This document shows, in pieces, positions 21,784 to 32,155 of a DNA stretch of 64,000 nt. Within the stretch, counting starts at the first letter, position 1, and each line of letters starts with the position of its first letter. Under the pieces are notes generated by a model. The model was not told the DNA's origin. It made no database searches and saw only the letters and a program-made list of their open reading frames with translations. The position numbers and the translations under genes are program-made. The DNA comes from Lagopus muta (Eukaryota > Chordata > Aves > Galliformes > Phasianidae): contig NC_064472.1 of the NCBI RefSeq assembly GCF_023343835.1, forward strand, positions 43,161,799 to 43,225,798, written 5' to 3'.

Positions 21784-22215
21784 GGCGAAAAGCAGTAGAA
21801 CTCTAGGCGCAATATGATGTACTCACGAACCCCCTAACGAGTAACTGCCAGGCTCGAGCTCGCTCCGTTTGAATCTATCGGCTCTATTGGCTATTGGTCT
21901 GCTGGCATAGCCAATGACGACCATCAGGCACTTTTCATGTCCCGCCCTCTCGCCAACCCACCAATCATTGGAAGACGCAGAGTAAAAGTGCGGACAGCCG
22001 GGAGAGGAGGAAGGCGGGGCCTGGGCTGGGGCGCGCCGCCGGAGCAGCGCAGTGATTGGCCGGTGAAGTGGTTGGCTGGTTCCAGTACGTTCTGGAGCGG
22101 GTTGGGTAGGGAGGTTGTGGCGGTTGTTGGTTGTTGGTTGCTAGTCCCTAGTCCCGTGCCAGTCTCGTTGACTGCTGTCCGGTAAACTTCCTAGCGTGTG
22201 GGGGCGGCTTCCTTA
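21784..22215 (-). promoter_or_regulatory. CKS2 CpG-island promoter with clustered CCAAT boxes and CHR-like motif
   Basis: A CpG-rich block starts near 21,460 and runs across exon 1 to about 22,215. Upstream of the start codon there are CCAAT pentamers in either orientation at 21886-21890, 21893-21897, 21911-21915, 21961-21965, 21967-21971 and 22055-22059. A TTTGAA hexamer lies at 21868-21873. Multiple NF-Y boxes next to a CHR element are the known signature of G2/M-regulated cell-cycle genes, which fits CKS2. The CHR is inverted relative to the gene. No TATA box was seen. The island extends far upstream, so divergent transcription to the right is possible. Confidence 0.65.
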
Positions 22216-22310
22216 TGACGGGCAACGGGTGGAGGCTCCTCCTACCGCCTCCAAGTTTAAGTTAAATGTGTAGCGCACTCAGGATCTGGCAGGTGCTGTG
22301 TCCTGCGTTA

Positions 22311-23040
22311 TAGAATCAAGCAGCAGGTTGGAAGGGACCTCAACGACAACCTAGTTCAAGCCCCTGCTACAGGCAGAGTTACCATCCACTAGATCACGCT
22401 CTAGATCAGGCTTCCAGAGCCCCATCCAGCTTGGTCTTGAACACCCTCAGGGACGGAGCATCCACAGCTTCTCTGGGCAGCCTGTGGTAGTACCTCATCA
22501 CTCTCTCTTTTGAAAAATGTACCCCTGACATCTAATCTAAATTTTCCCTTGTATCCTAAAACCATTTCCTCTTCTCCTTTGACTATAAACCCATGTAAAA
22601 AGTTGCTCTCCCTTCTCTTTATAAATCTCCCATTAAATATTGGAAAGCTGTAATGAGGCCTCTCCCAGAGCCTTCTCTTCTGCAGGCCAAACAAGCCCAG
22701 TTCCTTCAGCCTGCCTTCACAGCAAAGGTGCACCAGTCCTCTTATCAACTTCATAGCCTCCTCTGGACTTCCTTCAACAGCTGTTCATCATTCTTGTACT
22801 GGGTGCCTGGAATCTGCACATTGGTATTCCAGAATGAGCCTCACAAGGGCAATGTAGACAGGGAGAATTACTTCCCTCACCCTGCTGACCACCCTTCTTT
22901 TGATGCAGCCCAGGATGCAGCTGGCTTTCTGGGCTGCAAGAGCAGACTGCACTTCACAGCTGCACGCAATCCCATCATCAATATAATTGATAAAGATGTT
23001 AAAGAGGAATTGTCACAATACAGACCCCTAGGGTACATAA
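22311..23040 (-). mobile_element. CR1 fragment upstream of CKS2
   Basis: Reverse-oriented CR1 3' UTR and end of ORF2 (GTTGGAAGGGACCTCAACGA at the left, GATAAAGATGTTAAAGAGGA near the right). It is rather diverged. It begins about 100 bp beyond the CKS2 CpG island. Confidence 0.85.
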
Positions 23041-26000
23041 CTTTGTACTCAGTTTTTGATTGTGAAATGCTCTGCTCACTGGCCTTACCAGGTCATTGTT
23101 CCTGTACATGGTACAGCATGTTACTTGTACAGGAAAAGAATTGATTTCCAGGGAGTTTTTATTGCAGCACTGGGAATTCCTGAGATACCCTTATGTTCTT
23201 CACTTTGCTGCTTCTGCTTTGGCCTGAGGACAGTGCTCACAGCTCAGGCCCAGAGTGCAGTAACAAACATCAGGTGCAGATGCATTCATGTACCAATCTG
23301 CAAGCCTTCTTATGCAGAAAACTAACACAGTAAATATTTTAATAGTAAAATACTAGCAGCAAGTTCCCAGAATCTGAAAGGTAATGAGAGATGAGTTATT
23401 TTTTTCAGTATGTAGAAAGTGGATACTGTGTTTTCCTACTCGAGTAATTTCCTGGGTTCAGTTGACCTCGAAGATTAGACAGGCTTTGTGTTGTCCAAAA
23501 GGCTGCTTTTTTCTTTGAAATATCTTTTCTGTTCTCTCTATTGCTTCTCAAGAGAAACCTAGATTAATTTTCTGCTTTCACAGTCTATCAGAAATGCATG
23601 TTTTGAATCTGGTCATGTAATGCTTCTGCTGAAACTGTTCTAAAAGCTTTTTGCTATTTGAAATTTGAAGCTATGCAAGGCTGTCATGCTGAGACAATGG
23701 CTTCAATAGGGACTGCTATTTTCAGCAGCAGAGCACCCTTAAAGTGGAAGCAGTCTGAAGCCTTGAATCTAAAGTTTAAAAGTCTGAATAAACATTAAAA
23801 TGAGTTTGTTTATCTAACAGGCAACATTACCCTAAGCAAGGATTTGGATGGTACATGCTGATGTTTGTTATAATCTGACAGTAATATTTTTCCTTTAACT
23901 GAACTGAATCTGAGAGCACATTTACACAGATCATTTACAGGCAAAATGGAACAAGTACATTTATATGGGTGCTGTTAGTTGTTCAAATTCATTTGTTAGC
24001 AAAGATACTCAACATAAATATAAAATCCAATGAATAATTAAGTATAATAATTAAATGAATCGCCTGTAAGTTTCCTAAAGTTTTGGCTAAATTGAATAAA
24101 ATATATGTGTTTTTTAACTTAGTTTCCAGGCAGCACAGTGATTATTTTTTAACAGTGAAGTCAAGTGTACCCAGAATACTTAGTTAGGAATGGCATTATT
24201 TAATGATGGAAATGGAAAAACACTTCAACAAAGGGATTCTGCTGCATTGAATATGTTTTCTCTGTGTACTTTTCTCATGTATACTGAATTGGAGAGAAAA
24301 TTGACCTTAATGGTAGCCTACGTATAAGCCTCCTCTGAGTACTCAGATGTAAAAGCCTGGAGTTTCTTTAAAGCAGCATTTTCTTTCATTCAAAACACAA
24401 TTATACCAAACAATGATTTTAAAGAGGATCAAATGAATTCTTGGGAAGGTTAGCATTCAGTTTTGCTTTAGATCCCTCAAAATATTTTGAAAACACTTGT
24501 TCCTCAGGACTGAAGAACTGTATTTCTTAATCAACCAGCAGAAATAACATAATGAACATGCTGTTCGTTGCAATCTAAGTCTAGGAGATATTCTGTTAGT
24601 ATTGGAATGCCATTTCAGCTCCTTCTTTCATTGTTTCTTTTCCCTTGCTAGACTGGATAGATTGGTGTACCACAGCTGTACAATTAACTTGCTTAGTTCC
24701 ACTGTTAACATCTTTCTAAAATGAAAAACTTAAATTAGGGATATCATTTGTAAAAATACTTCATAAAAATATAATAAGCTTAATGCATGGGCTATGAGAA
24801 ATTCAAACAGTCACAATGTTCTTCTTATGATTGCACGTACAGAATTCAGGAACTAAGTTACTGTGGATAAAAAAAATTCTGTGACTAATAGCTGAAGGAG
24901 AAGTTGTAAAGTTTCCCATCTGTGGTCTTCAGAACAATTTCTTATTATAACTTTCTGCAGCATGTTCTGTTGAGTTCTACGAGACATCTGAAAAATTGAA
25001 GTTTAATAAACTTTTACTACAGTTCTGTTTTTAAACATGTTCTTCCAAGACACTGTCTTGAATGTGTTCTCCTAAATAGAACAAGAACACAGTCAAGGAA
25101 TCCTTTTCCCTTCTTCATGAGTCATACTCATATGTGCAGTTAATAATTTGTGAATAATTCACATGCATATCACATTCATAATATATAATAATGAACCGTT
25201 AACAGTGTGTTTATACTTTTAATCTGTTCCATTTGAAAACAAGGATCAAGCTGTTATGCTTTCTGTTGAATTTGATTCGTGATCAAACCTATTGGTTAAT
25301 TTCATTCAAACATAACAGAAGTAGTCATAAATAAATTATTACAGATTTCATGGTAACAGAGCAGAAATATTCTGATGAAGAAAGGCATTATAGTAAACTC
25401 AAACCGTACTGGACACCGAAGAATCTGCATGGGAAGAAAAAACATATGCATACCTCTGTTGTAAATATCCGCCAGCCTTTGGTGCACATGCCATGCACAA
25501 ACCATGAATCTGTACAATTCAGTCTCCTTTGGTTCTGTTCTTCATTAACTGTGATGTACGTGTAGCTTCACATGGTATTTGCCTAGTATTTCACAGCTTT
25601 AGAAATCATCAAAACACTGGCCCTATAGACCTAAATAAGATTGTTTGCATGTCTAAAATTAACAATATTTGTCTTTGCAGACTTGATTTTCAGAATTAAT
25701 TTATTGGATTTTAGATACTTAAAATCAGATTTATTGCCAAACTCAATTTGAAATATCTTTTCAGTAGCATTGAGTTATTTGTATGCTAATTAACTTCTCT
25801 TCAGTTAATTGAAGAAAACCAATTATTAATCTTTTGTTCTTCATTTCACATGGGATTGTGAACTATTTCTGGGAGAGCCTAAATAAGGATGTAGTGTTTT
25901 GGTGGTTGTGCTAGCTTATTTATAGATAAATAAGCTTTATCTTTAAATAAGCTAGCACAAGTTTTGGAAATAATCTACATGAATTACAGTGCATTGCCAT

Positions 26001-26172
26001 CAGAGAAAGGTTAAACTGAATTTAGAAACAGAGCAAATTACAGATACTCCTTCCATTACCTGCACTGATTCAAGAACTGCCTTTTGCAGACATTCTTGAA
26101 TGAATTAATTCCAAGTCATAAAGAAGTCCAACCTGCAGGGTGAGAATAAGAGAAACACAATCTCTCAGGTTC
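23041..26172. other. Intergenic, AT-rich, with a long hairpin near 25.9 kb
   Basis: No coding gene or known repeat was recognised except the inverted repeat listed separately. Open frames at 25302-25517 and 25350-25565 overlap on opposite strands and have no similarity I know. Confidence 0.5.
25906..25960. repeat. 25-bp inverted repeat with 5-nt loop
   Basis: The left arm 25906-25930 (TTGTGCTAGCTTATTTA, then T, then AGATAAA) is the reverse complement of the right arm 25936-25960 except for one T-T mismatch, with TAAGC between. It would form a cruciform in DNA or a stable hairpin in RNA. It could be a relic of a foldback transposon or a small hairpin RNA. It is too short (55 nt) for a typical pre-miRNA without help from the flanks. 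Confidence 0.85.
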
Positions 26173-27545
26173 TGATCATAGAATCATAGAATGGCCTGGG
26201 TTGAAAAGGACCATCATCTAGTTTGAATCCCCCTGCAATGGGCAGGGTTGCCAATCACTAGACAAGGATGCCCAGAGCCACATCCAGCCTGGCCTTGAAT
26301 GCCTCCAGAGATTGGTCATCTACAACCCCAGTCTCTCTAGGTAACCTGTTCCAGTGCATCACCATCCTCTAAATGAAAAACTTCCTCCTAATATCTAACC
26401 TGAATCTCTCCTGTCTAAGTTTAAAACCATTCCCCCTTGTTCTATCACTATCAACCCATGTAAACACGTCCCCCCTCCTGTTTATATGTTTCCTTCAAGT
26501 ACTGAAGGGCCACAGTGAGGTCTCCCTGGAGCTTCTCCAAGCTAAACAAGCCCAATTCCCTCAACTTTTCTTCATAGCAGAGGTGCTCCAGCCTTCTGAT
26601 CATCTTAGTGGCCCTCGTCTGGAACCTCAACCAGGGTTAGGGTTAGGGTTAGGGGGATTCCAAGAGTTCCACATCTTTCCTGTGCTTGGGCCCCCAGACC
26701 TAGACACAGTACTCCAGGTAGGGCCTCACAAGAGCAGAGTAAAGGGGGACAGTCACCTCCCTCTCCCTGCTGGCCACTCCTCTTTTAATGCAGCCCAGAA
26801 CACAGCTGGCCTTCCAGGCTGCAAGCGCACACTGGTGACTCATGTCCAGCTTGTTGTCCACCAGGACCCCCAAGTCCTTCTTCACATGGCTGCTCTCAAG
26901 GAGATCTTCCTGCAGTTTGTATGAATACCTGGGGTTGCCCAGGCCCAAGTGCAGCACCCTGCTCTTGACCTTATTGAATCTCATTAGGTTTACATGGGAG
27001 CACTTCTCCAGCCTGTCCCTCTGTATGACTTCCCTTCCCTCCAGTGTATTGACTGCAGCGCTCGGTTTGGTGTCATCTGCAAACTTGCTGAGGGTGCACT
27101 CAATTCTATTGTCTGTGTAACTGATAAAGATGTTGAAGAGCGCTAGTCCCACGACCAACCCCTGAGGAAGTTGTGACTAGCCTCCACCCAGACAAAGAAC
27201 CATTCATCACAACCTGTGGCTGCAACCAATCAACCAGTTATTAATTCATTGAAGAGTCCACCTTTGAAATCCATACCTCTTCAGTTTAGAGAGAAGAATG
27301 TGGCAAGGGTTCATTCAAAGCCTTTGCAGTTGTCAAGGTAGATGACAGTAGATCTATTGCCTCTCCCTTGTCCATCAGTGCCATCACTCTATTCTAGAAG
27401 GCCGCCAGATTGGTCAGGCAAGATCTGCCCTTGGTGAAGCTGGCTGCCTTGCATCACCTCTTCATCTTGTATGTGTCTTAACATAGCTTTTAGGAGAATA
27501 TGCTCCATGACCTTCCCATGCACAGAGGTCAGGGTAATCTTTTTG
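26173..27545 (-). mobile_element. CR1 LINE fragment (about 1.4 kb) containing a telomere-like triplet
   Basis: It starts TCATAGAATCATAGAATGGCC (complement of the CR1 tail) and reads the 3' UTR and the ORF2 C-terminal half on the minus strand, including [20 protein letters not shown] and [11 protein letters not shown]. It is interrupted at 26634-26656 by three GGGTTA units. ORF2 is broken. Confidence 0.92.
26634..26656 (+). repeat. Interstitial (GGGTTA)3 motif within CR1
   Basis: Three perfect copies of the vertebrate telomere hexamer followed by GGGGG replace a short stretch of CR1 3' UTR, between the part that reads CTGGAACCTCAACC and the part that reads TTCCACATCTTTCCTG. Confidence 0.9.
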
Positions 27546-28474
27546 GACTAGCATAGATCTATGTCATTAAATGGAGATTTAATTCTCTTACATTTTCTCC
27601 CTGTAAATTTTCCTGTAAAGAGTGTCCTAAACCTTATCATAGGAGTACAGTTCCGATCTGAAGAGCCACACTCAAGTGTTCCCGTACTAACCAAAATCAG
27701 TAATGCTAAAATTAGGAGATAATTATTTCCATAGCAACTAATGTTCATTCGGCAAATTTAGGACAGTACCATATAACGTCTGGAGAATCAAGTACCAGAA
27801 TATACTGTTGATTATGAGGCAGAGCCCTGCTAAGATTTTTTCGTGTAGGCTGTGCAACGTGACAGTATCTTGAAGCAGACCTATGGGAAAAAAATTGCAG
27901 TGGAATCGCTCAGATTTTTTTTTTGGTTACTGCTTATTTTTGGGACAGTGATTGAATGATCATAGTAATGGCTTTATTTAAATCTAAAATGTCAGTGCTA
28001 TATCTGAGAAAAAGCCATTTTATCCAAACATGTCTCTACAGCTTTCTGTATTGGATACCTAGGGAAGAGTGTAAGGGTTGGAGTAGTATATGATCATATC
28101 TTCCCAGATTACTCTTAGATTTTAGTGATTGCTGATCCAGGATGTGACAGCCCCCAAACATTTTTTGTTTCATCAGTTTTACAGTCATGTTCAGGCCTAT
28201 GTAAATTTCCTGCATCCATCGCATCTTGTAGCAAGGAGTTCCATGGCTGAACAAGCTTCTTTGTGAGCACAGGCACCTCAATTTGTTTGTATTATATCTG
28301 CCCGATCCTTGTTCTTATATCACAGGAGCCTGGGAACAATGTATTCTTTGTTCCAGATGTCTGTAATTTCTAGGATTCACATGCAGGTGCATTATAGACT
28401 AGGATTTTGAATTTGAGCCCAATAGATTTTTTTTCTCCCCTTAGGTAAATATTGCTCAAATGTTTAAAACTAAT
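27546..28474. other. Intergenic; possible ancient dispersed repeat at 28,030-28,420
   Basis: Mostly unremarkable AT-rich DNA. The stretch containing GCAAGGAGTTCCATGGCTGA and ATCCTTGTTCTTATATCAC resembles an old repeat I recall from reptile and bird genomes, but I cannot name it. The minus-strand open frame at 28036-28281 would belong to that repeat, not to a gene. Confidence 0.3.
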
Positions 28475-28770
28475 CACAGAATCACTGAATTGTAGGTGCT
28501 AGAAGGCACCTTGATAGATCATCTAGTTCAATCCCCCTGCCTAAGCAGACTTTCTAGACCAGGTTGCACAGGTAGGCCACCCAGGCAGGTCTTGAGTATC
28601 TCCAGAGAAGGAGACTGCATGACTCCCCTGGACAACCTGTTCCAATGCTCTGTCACCCTTACTGTGTAGAAATTCTTATGTAGATTTGTGCAGGACTTCC
28701 TATGCTCCAGTTTGTGGCTGTTTCCCCTTGTCCTGTTGCCGCACACTGCTAAAAAGAGCTTGGCCTCATG
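28475..28770 (-). mobile_element. CR1 3' fragment
   Basis: Reverse-oriented CR1 3' UTR starting AATCACAGAATCACTGAATT and ending around GCTTGGCCTCATGCC. It is of the same 3'-end type as the copies at 18 kb and directly abuts the LTR-like element that follows. Confidence 0.87.
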
Positions 28771-28776
28771 CCTTCT

Positions 28777-29575
28777 TGTGGTTTTGTGACTTTTGTTGTC
28801 TGTATTCCACATTGTAAAATCATGTAAAGCAACAGGAGTTAAAGAGTTAATGTTCTGGTTCTGTGGACTGCCTTTTTTGCATATTTGGTTCTTAGAGGGG
28901 AGAGGAGTGGCATTCCCCAGAGGACTTGGCATAGGGAGGAAGAAAGGTGAAGCTCCTGGCAGATTACAGATCTCTGTTTATGGTGGCAAATGCATGGTCT
29001 TACTGCAGTACAGAGTAAGACCTTGGTTTTGGACACTCTCATTGTGTTTATTTATTGGCCTCAACTCCAATTGTTTTGTGTTATCTCGCATTCTGAGATC
29101 AGAGTTAGTAAATGAACATTCCTTCTCAGATTGTGGTCTCTGCACTGTTTTTGGACACATCTCCCTTCCCTTCCCTTCCCTTCCCTTCCCTTCCCTTCCC
29201 TTCCCTTCCCTTCCCTTCCCTTCCCTTCCCTTCCCTTCCCTTCCCTTCCCTTCCCTTCCCTTCCCTTCCCTTCCCTTCCCTTCCCTTCCCTTCCCTTCCC
29301 TTCCCTTCCCTTCCCTTCCCTTCCCTTCCCTTCCCTTCCCTTCCCTTCCCTTCCCTTCCCTTCCCTTCCCTTCCCTTCCCTTCCCTTCCCTTCCCTTCCC
29401 TTCCCTTCCCTTCCCTTCCCTTCCCTTCCCTTCCCTTCCCTTCCCTTCCCTTCCCTTCCCTTCCCTTCCCTTCCCTTCCCCCCTTTTCCACAGTTTTCAC
29501 AGTTTTCCACAGGTCCACAGTTTCCCTGCCTCATTAGTCACAGGGCCAGGCCAGACCAGTTGTAAACTGTTGACA
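28777..29575 (+). mobile_element. LTR-like dispersed element, copy 2, expanded by a pentamer array
   Basis: It begins TGTGGTTTTGTGACTTTTG and shares GTATTCCACAT and GAGTTAAAGAGTTAATG with copies 1 and 3. After TCTCAGATTGTGGTCTCTGC, where copy 1 has a short CTCCTTTCCCTC stretch, this copy has the long CCCTT array. Sequence resumes with CCACAG-rich DNA and probably ends at TTGACA. The 3' boundary is uncertain. Confidence 0.55.
29163..29480. repeat. Pure (CCCTT)n pentanucleotide array, about 63 units
   Basis: An uninterrupted CCCTT/AAGGG array of about 318 bp. All frames on both strands lack stops, so it yields long artificial open frames (Pro/Ser/Leu/Phe on one strand, Gly/Arg/Glu/Lys on the other). 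The polypurine-polypyrimidine mirror symmetry is compatible with triplex (H-DNA) formation. Confidence 0.98.
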
Positions 29576-29578
29576 CCT

Positions 29579-29655
29579 TTTTTTCTTCTTTTTCTTTCTT
29601 TTCTTTCTTTTTTTTTTTTTCGGGGGGGGGGGAGGGGGGGGGGGGGGGGAGGGGC
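29579..29655. repeat. Pyrimidine-rich tract followed by a near-pure G run
   Basis: A T-rich tract with interspersed C is followed from 29622 to 29655 by G interrupted only by two A residues. This is a potential G-quadruplex and a likely site of sequencing or assembly error. Confidence 0.9.
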
Positions 29656-29693
29656 CAGCCATGTGCACTCCAGGAGAGGGGGACGGGCAAAGA

Positions 29694-32155
29694 GAATCAC
29701 AGAATGGCCTGCGTTGGAAGGGACCTCAAGGATCACGAATCTTCAACCCCCCTGCCATATGCAGGGCCACCAACCTCACCTTTTAGTAGTAGACCAGGCT
29801 GCCCAGGGCCCCATCCAATCTGGCCTTGAACACCTCTAGGGATGGCACATCCACAACCTCTCCGGACAGCCTGTTCCAGTATCTAACCACTCTCACAGTA
29901 AAGAACTTCCCCCTGATATCCAACCTAAATCTTTCCTCCCTCAACTTAAAATCATTTCCCCTTGTCCTGCAATTAGGTCACCCTGCAGCCTTCTTTTCTC
30001 CAGGCTGATCAAGCCCAGCTCCCTCAACCTGTCTTTGTAGGGGAGGTGCTCCAGTCCCCTGATCATCTTTCTGGCTCTCCTCTGGACCCTCTCCAACAGA
30101 TCCCTGTCTTTCTTGTACTGGGAGCTCCACACTTGGACAGTTACTACTGCAGGTGGGGCCTCACAAGAGCAGAGCAGAGGGGGACAGTAACCTCCCTGTC
30201 CCTGCTGACCACCCCTCTTCTGATGGAGCCCAGGATACCATTTGCTTTCCGAGCTGCTGGCACACGTTAAGCTTTTCGTCTATCAAGACCCCCAGGTCCT
30301 TCCCTGCAGGGCTGCTCTCAAGGACCGCTCCTTCCAGTCTGTATGGATGCCTGGGAGAGGAGAGCTAGCAGACAGTTGTAACAAAGAGAAAACACAATGG
30401 CAATGATCTGAGGAGGAACGGTAATTTACTAAATTAACCAAATCAAACAAAATGAGAGACACAAGAGTACCCAAAGCACAAGTCAAAGCACCATAGTGAG
30501 GGGAAAGCATGTACTGATTGGGGGCTGGAAAGAGAGGCAGACCCTGGGGTTTTCCGGAGCTCCTCTTCCCGCCAGGTCCTCCAGGGATGCCGTCCTTCCC
30601 CTCCCAACAGGATACTCAAAATCCCCATAAAAGGCAGTAAACGGGACCAGAACATTAACTCTTTAACTGCCACTGGCCCACATGATGTTCTGATGTGGAA
30701 TACTGTTGTTTTGGACAAAAAAAAAAGCAACAACCAAAAGTCACCAAACTACAACACCCCTTATCAAGGTCCCTGATGAAGATGTTGAATGAGACCAGTC
30801 CCAGCACCAACCCCTGGAGAACACTGCTAAATACAAGCCTCCAACTGAACTCTGCACCACCAGTCACAACCCTCTGAGCTTGGCCAGTCAGCCAGTTCTC
30901 AACCCACCTCACTGTCCACTCATCTATCCCACAATTCCTCAGCTTCATTATAAGGATATTGTGGAAGACATTATAAAAGTCTTGCTGAAATCCAGGTAGA
31001 TTGCATCAACTGCTCTCCTTCCATCCACCCAGCCAGTGATGACATTGTAGAAGACTACCAAGTTGATCAGGCATGACCTTCCCTTGGTGAACCCATGCCA
31101 ACTACTCCTAATAACCTTGTCTTCCAACTGCCTGGAGATGGCATATAGAACAAGCTGTTCCATCACCTTTCCAGGGCCAGAGGTGAGGCTGATGAGCCTA
31201 TAGTTTCCCAGATCCACTTTTTTGCCCTTTTAAAGGCCAGAGTGACATTGGCTATCCTCCAGTTTTCAGGCGCTTCTCTCATTCTCCAAGACTTCTCAAA
31301 GATGATAGAGAGCAGTTCAGCATCCACCTCTGCCAGCTCCTTCAGTCCACATGGATGCATCCCACTGGGGCCCAGGGATTTATGTATAATCTCAGACCAT
31401 CTCCTCCCTCACCAAAGGGAAGCCTTCCATTCCCTAGACTCTCTCACTCACCTCAAGGGTCCAGGATTCCCAAGGGAGAGTCTTTCCATTGACGACAGAG
31501 GCAAAAAAGGCATTCAGTATCTCCATCTTCTCAGCATCCCCCATTACCAGAACAACCCCCTCATTTAGTAGGAAACCTACATTTTTCCTAGTCTTCCTTT
31601 TACTGTTAATGTACTTTAAAAAGTTTTTCTTATTATCGTTTATCACCTTTGCCAGATTCCAGGTGGGCCTTCCTGGCCACATCCCTGAAGGCCCTGACAA
31701 CACTTCTGTATTCTTCCCAAGTGGTCAGACCGTTTTTCCTTTTCATGTACCTTCTTCTTCCCTTCGAATTTATGCATGAGCTCCTTGCTCATCTGCACAT
31801 GTCTCCTCCCTGATTTCTTACTCATAGGGACTCAGTGATGCTGAGCTTGAAAGAAGCTCTCACAGGCCCCCTTATCCTCTAACCCTTACCCTAGCCCACG
31901 AAGTAGCTCCAAGTAGATCCCAGAAGAGATCTAAATTATCTCTCCTGAAGTACACGGTAGCAATCCTACTTTTTCTTCACTTCTTTCACTCAAGATCTTG
32001 AACTCCACCATCTCACGATCACTATATCCTAAGTTGCCCCTAACCTTCACTTCCCTAAAAAGTCCATCCTTATTAGTAATACTCCACTGCCTCATCATTT
32101 CCTCCACCACATGCATCAGAAATTTATCTTCAACACATTGCAGGATCTGTCTGAA
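29694..32155 (-). mobile_element. CR1 LINE, longest copy in window, split by an inserted element
   Basis: A reverse-oriented CR1 runs from the 3' tail (AGAATCACAGAATGGCC, 29694) to about 30352, is interrupted, and continues from 30754 to about 32155. On the minus strand the right part encodes recognisable reverse-transcriptase stretches (NYRLISLTSGPGKVMEQ, KGRSCLINLVVFYN, DAIYLDFSKTF) and the segment linking endonuclease to RT (DREMVEFKIL). Stops and frameshifts make it non-functional. The part of ORF2 expected at the interruption is missing. Confidence 0.92.
30360..30753 (-). mobile_element. LTR-like dispersed element, copy 3, inside CR1
   Basis: On the minus strand it starts TGTAGTTTGGTGACTTTTG and carries the shared GTATTCCACAT and CAGTTAAAGAGTTAATG blocks, then CTCAGATCATTGCCATTGTG as in copy 1. 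It ends near the CR1 junction at about 30,360 without the 3' region of copy 1, so it is truncated or belongs to a shorter variant. Confidence 0.55.

Noticed and set aside
21399-22185. Open frames over the CKS2 CpG island (for example 21439-21798 and 21937-22185)
   Set aside because: Composition effects around the true CKS2 exon 1 on the opposite strand; no splice context or family similarity.
28793-29839. Very long open frames (up to 348 codons) on both strands
   Set aside because: They are produced by the stop-free CCCTT/AAGGG array and flanking LTR and CR1 sequence. The repeated Pro-Ser-Leu-Phe or Gly-Lys-Glu-Arg pattern has no protein character.
30754-32155. Reverse-transcriptase open frames as a host gene
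   Set aside because: They are consecutive broken pieces of CR1 ORF2 in one repeat copy.
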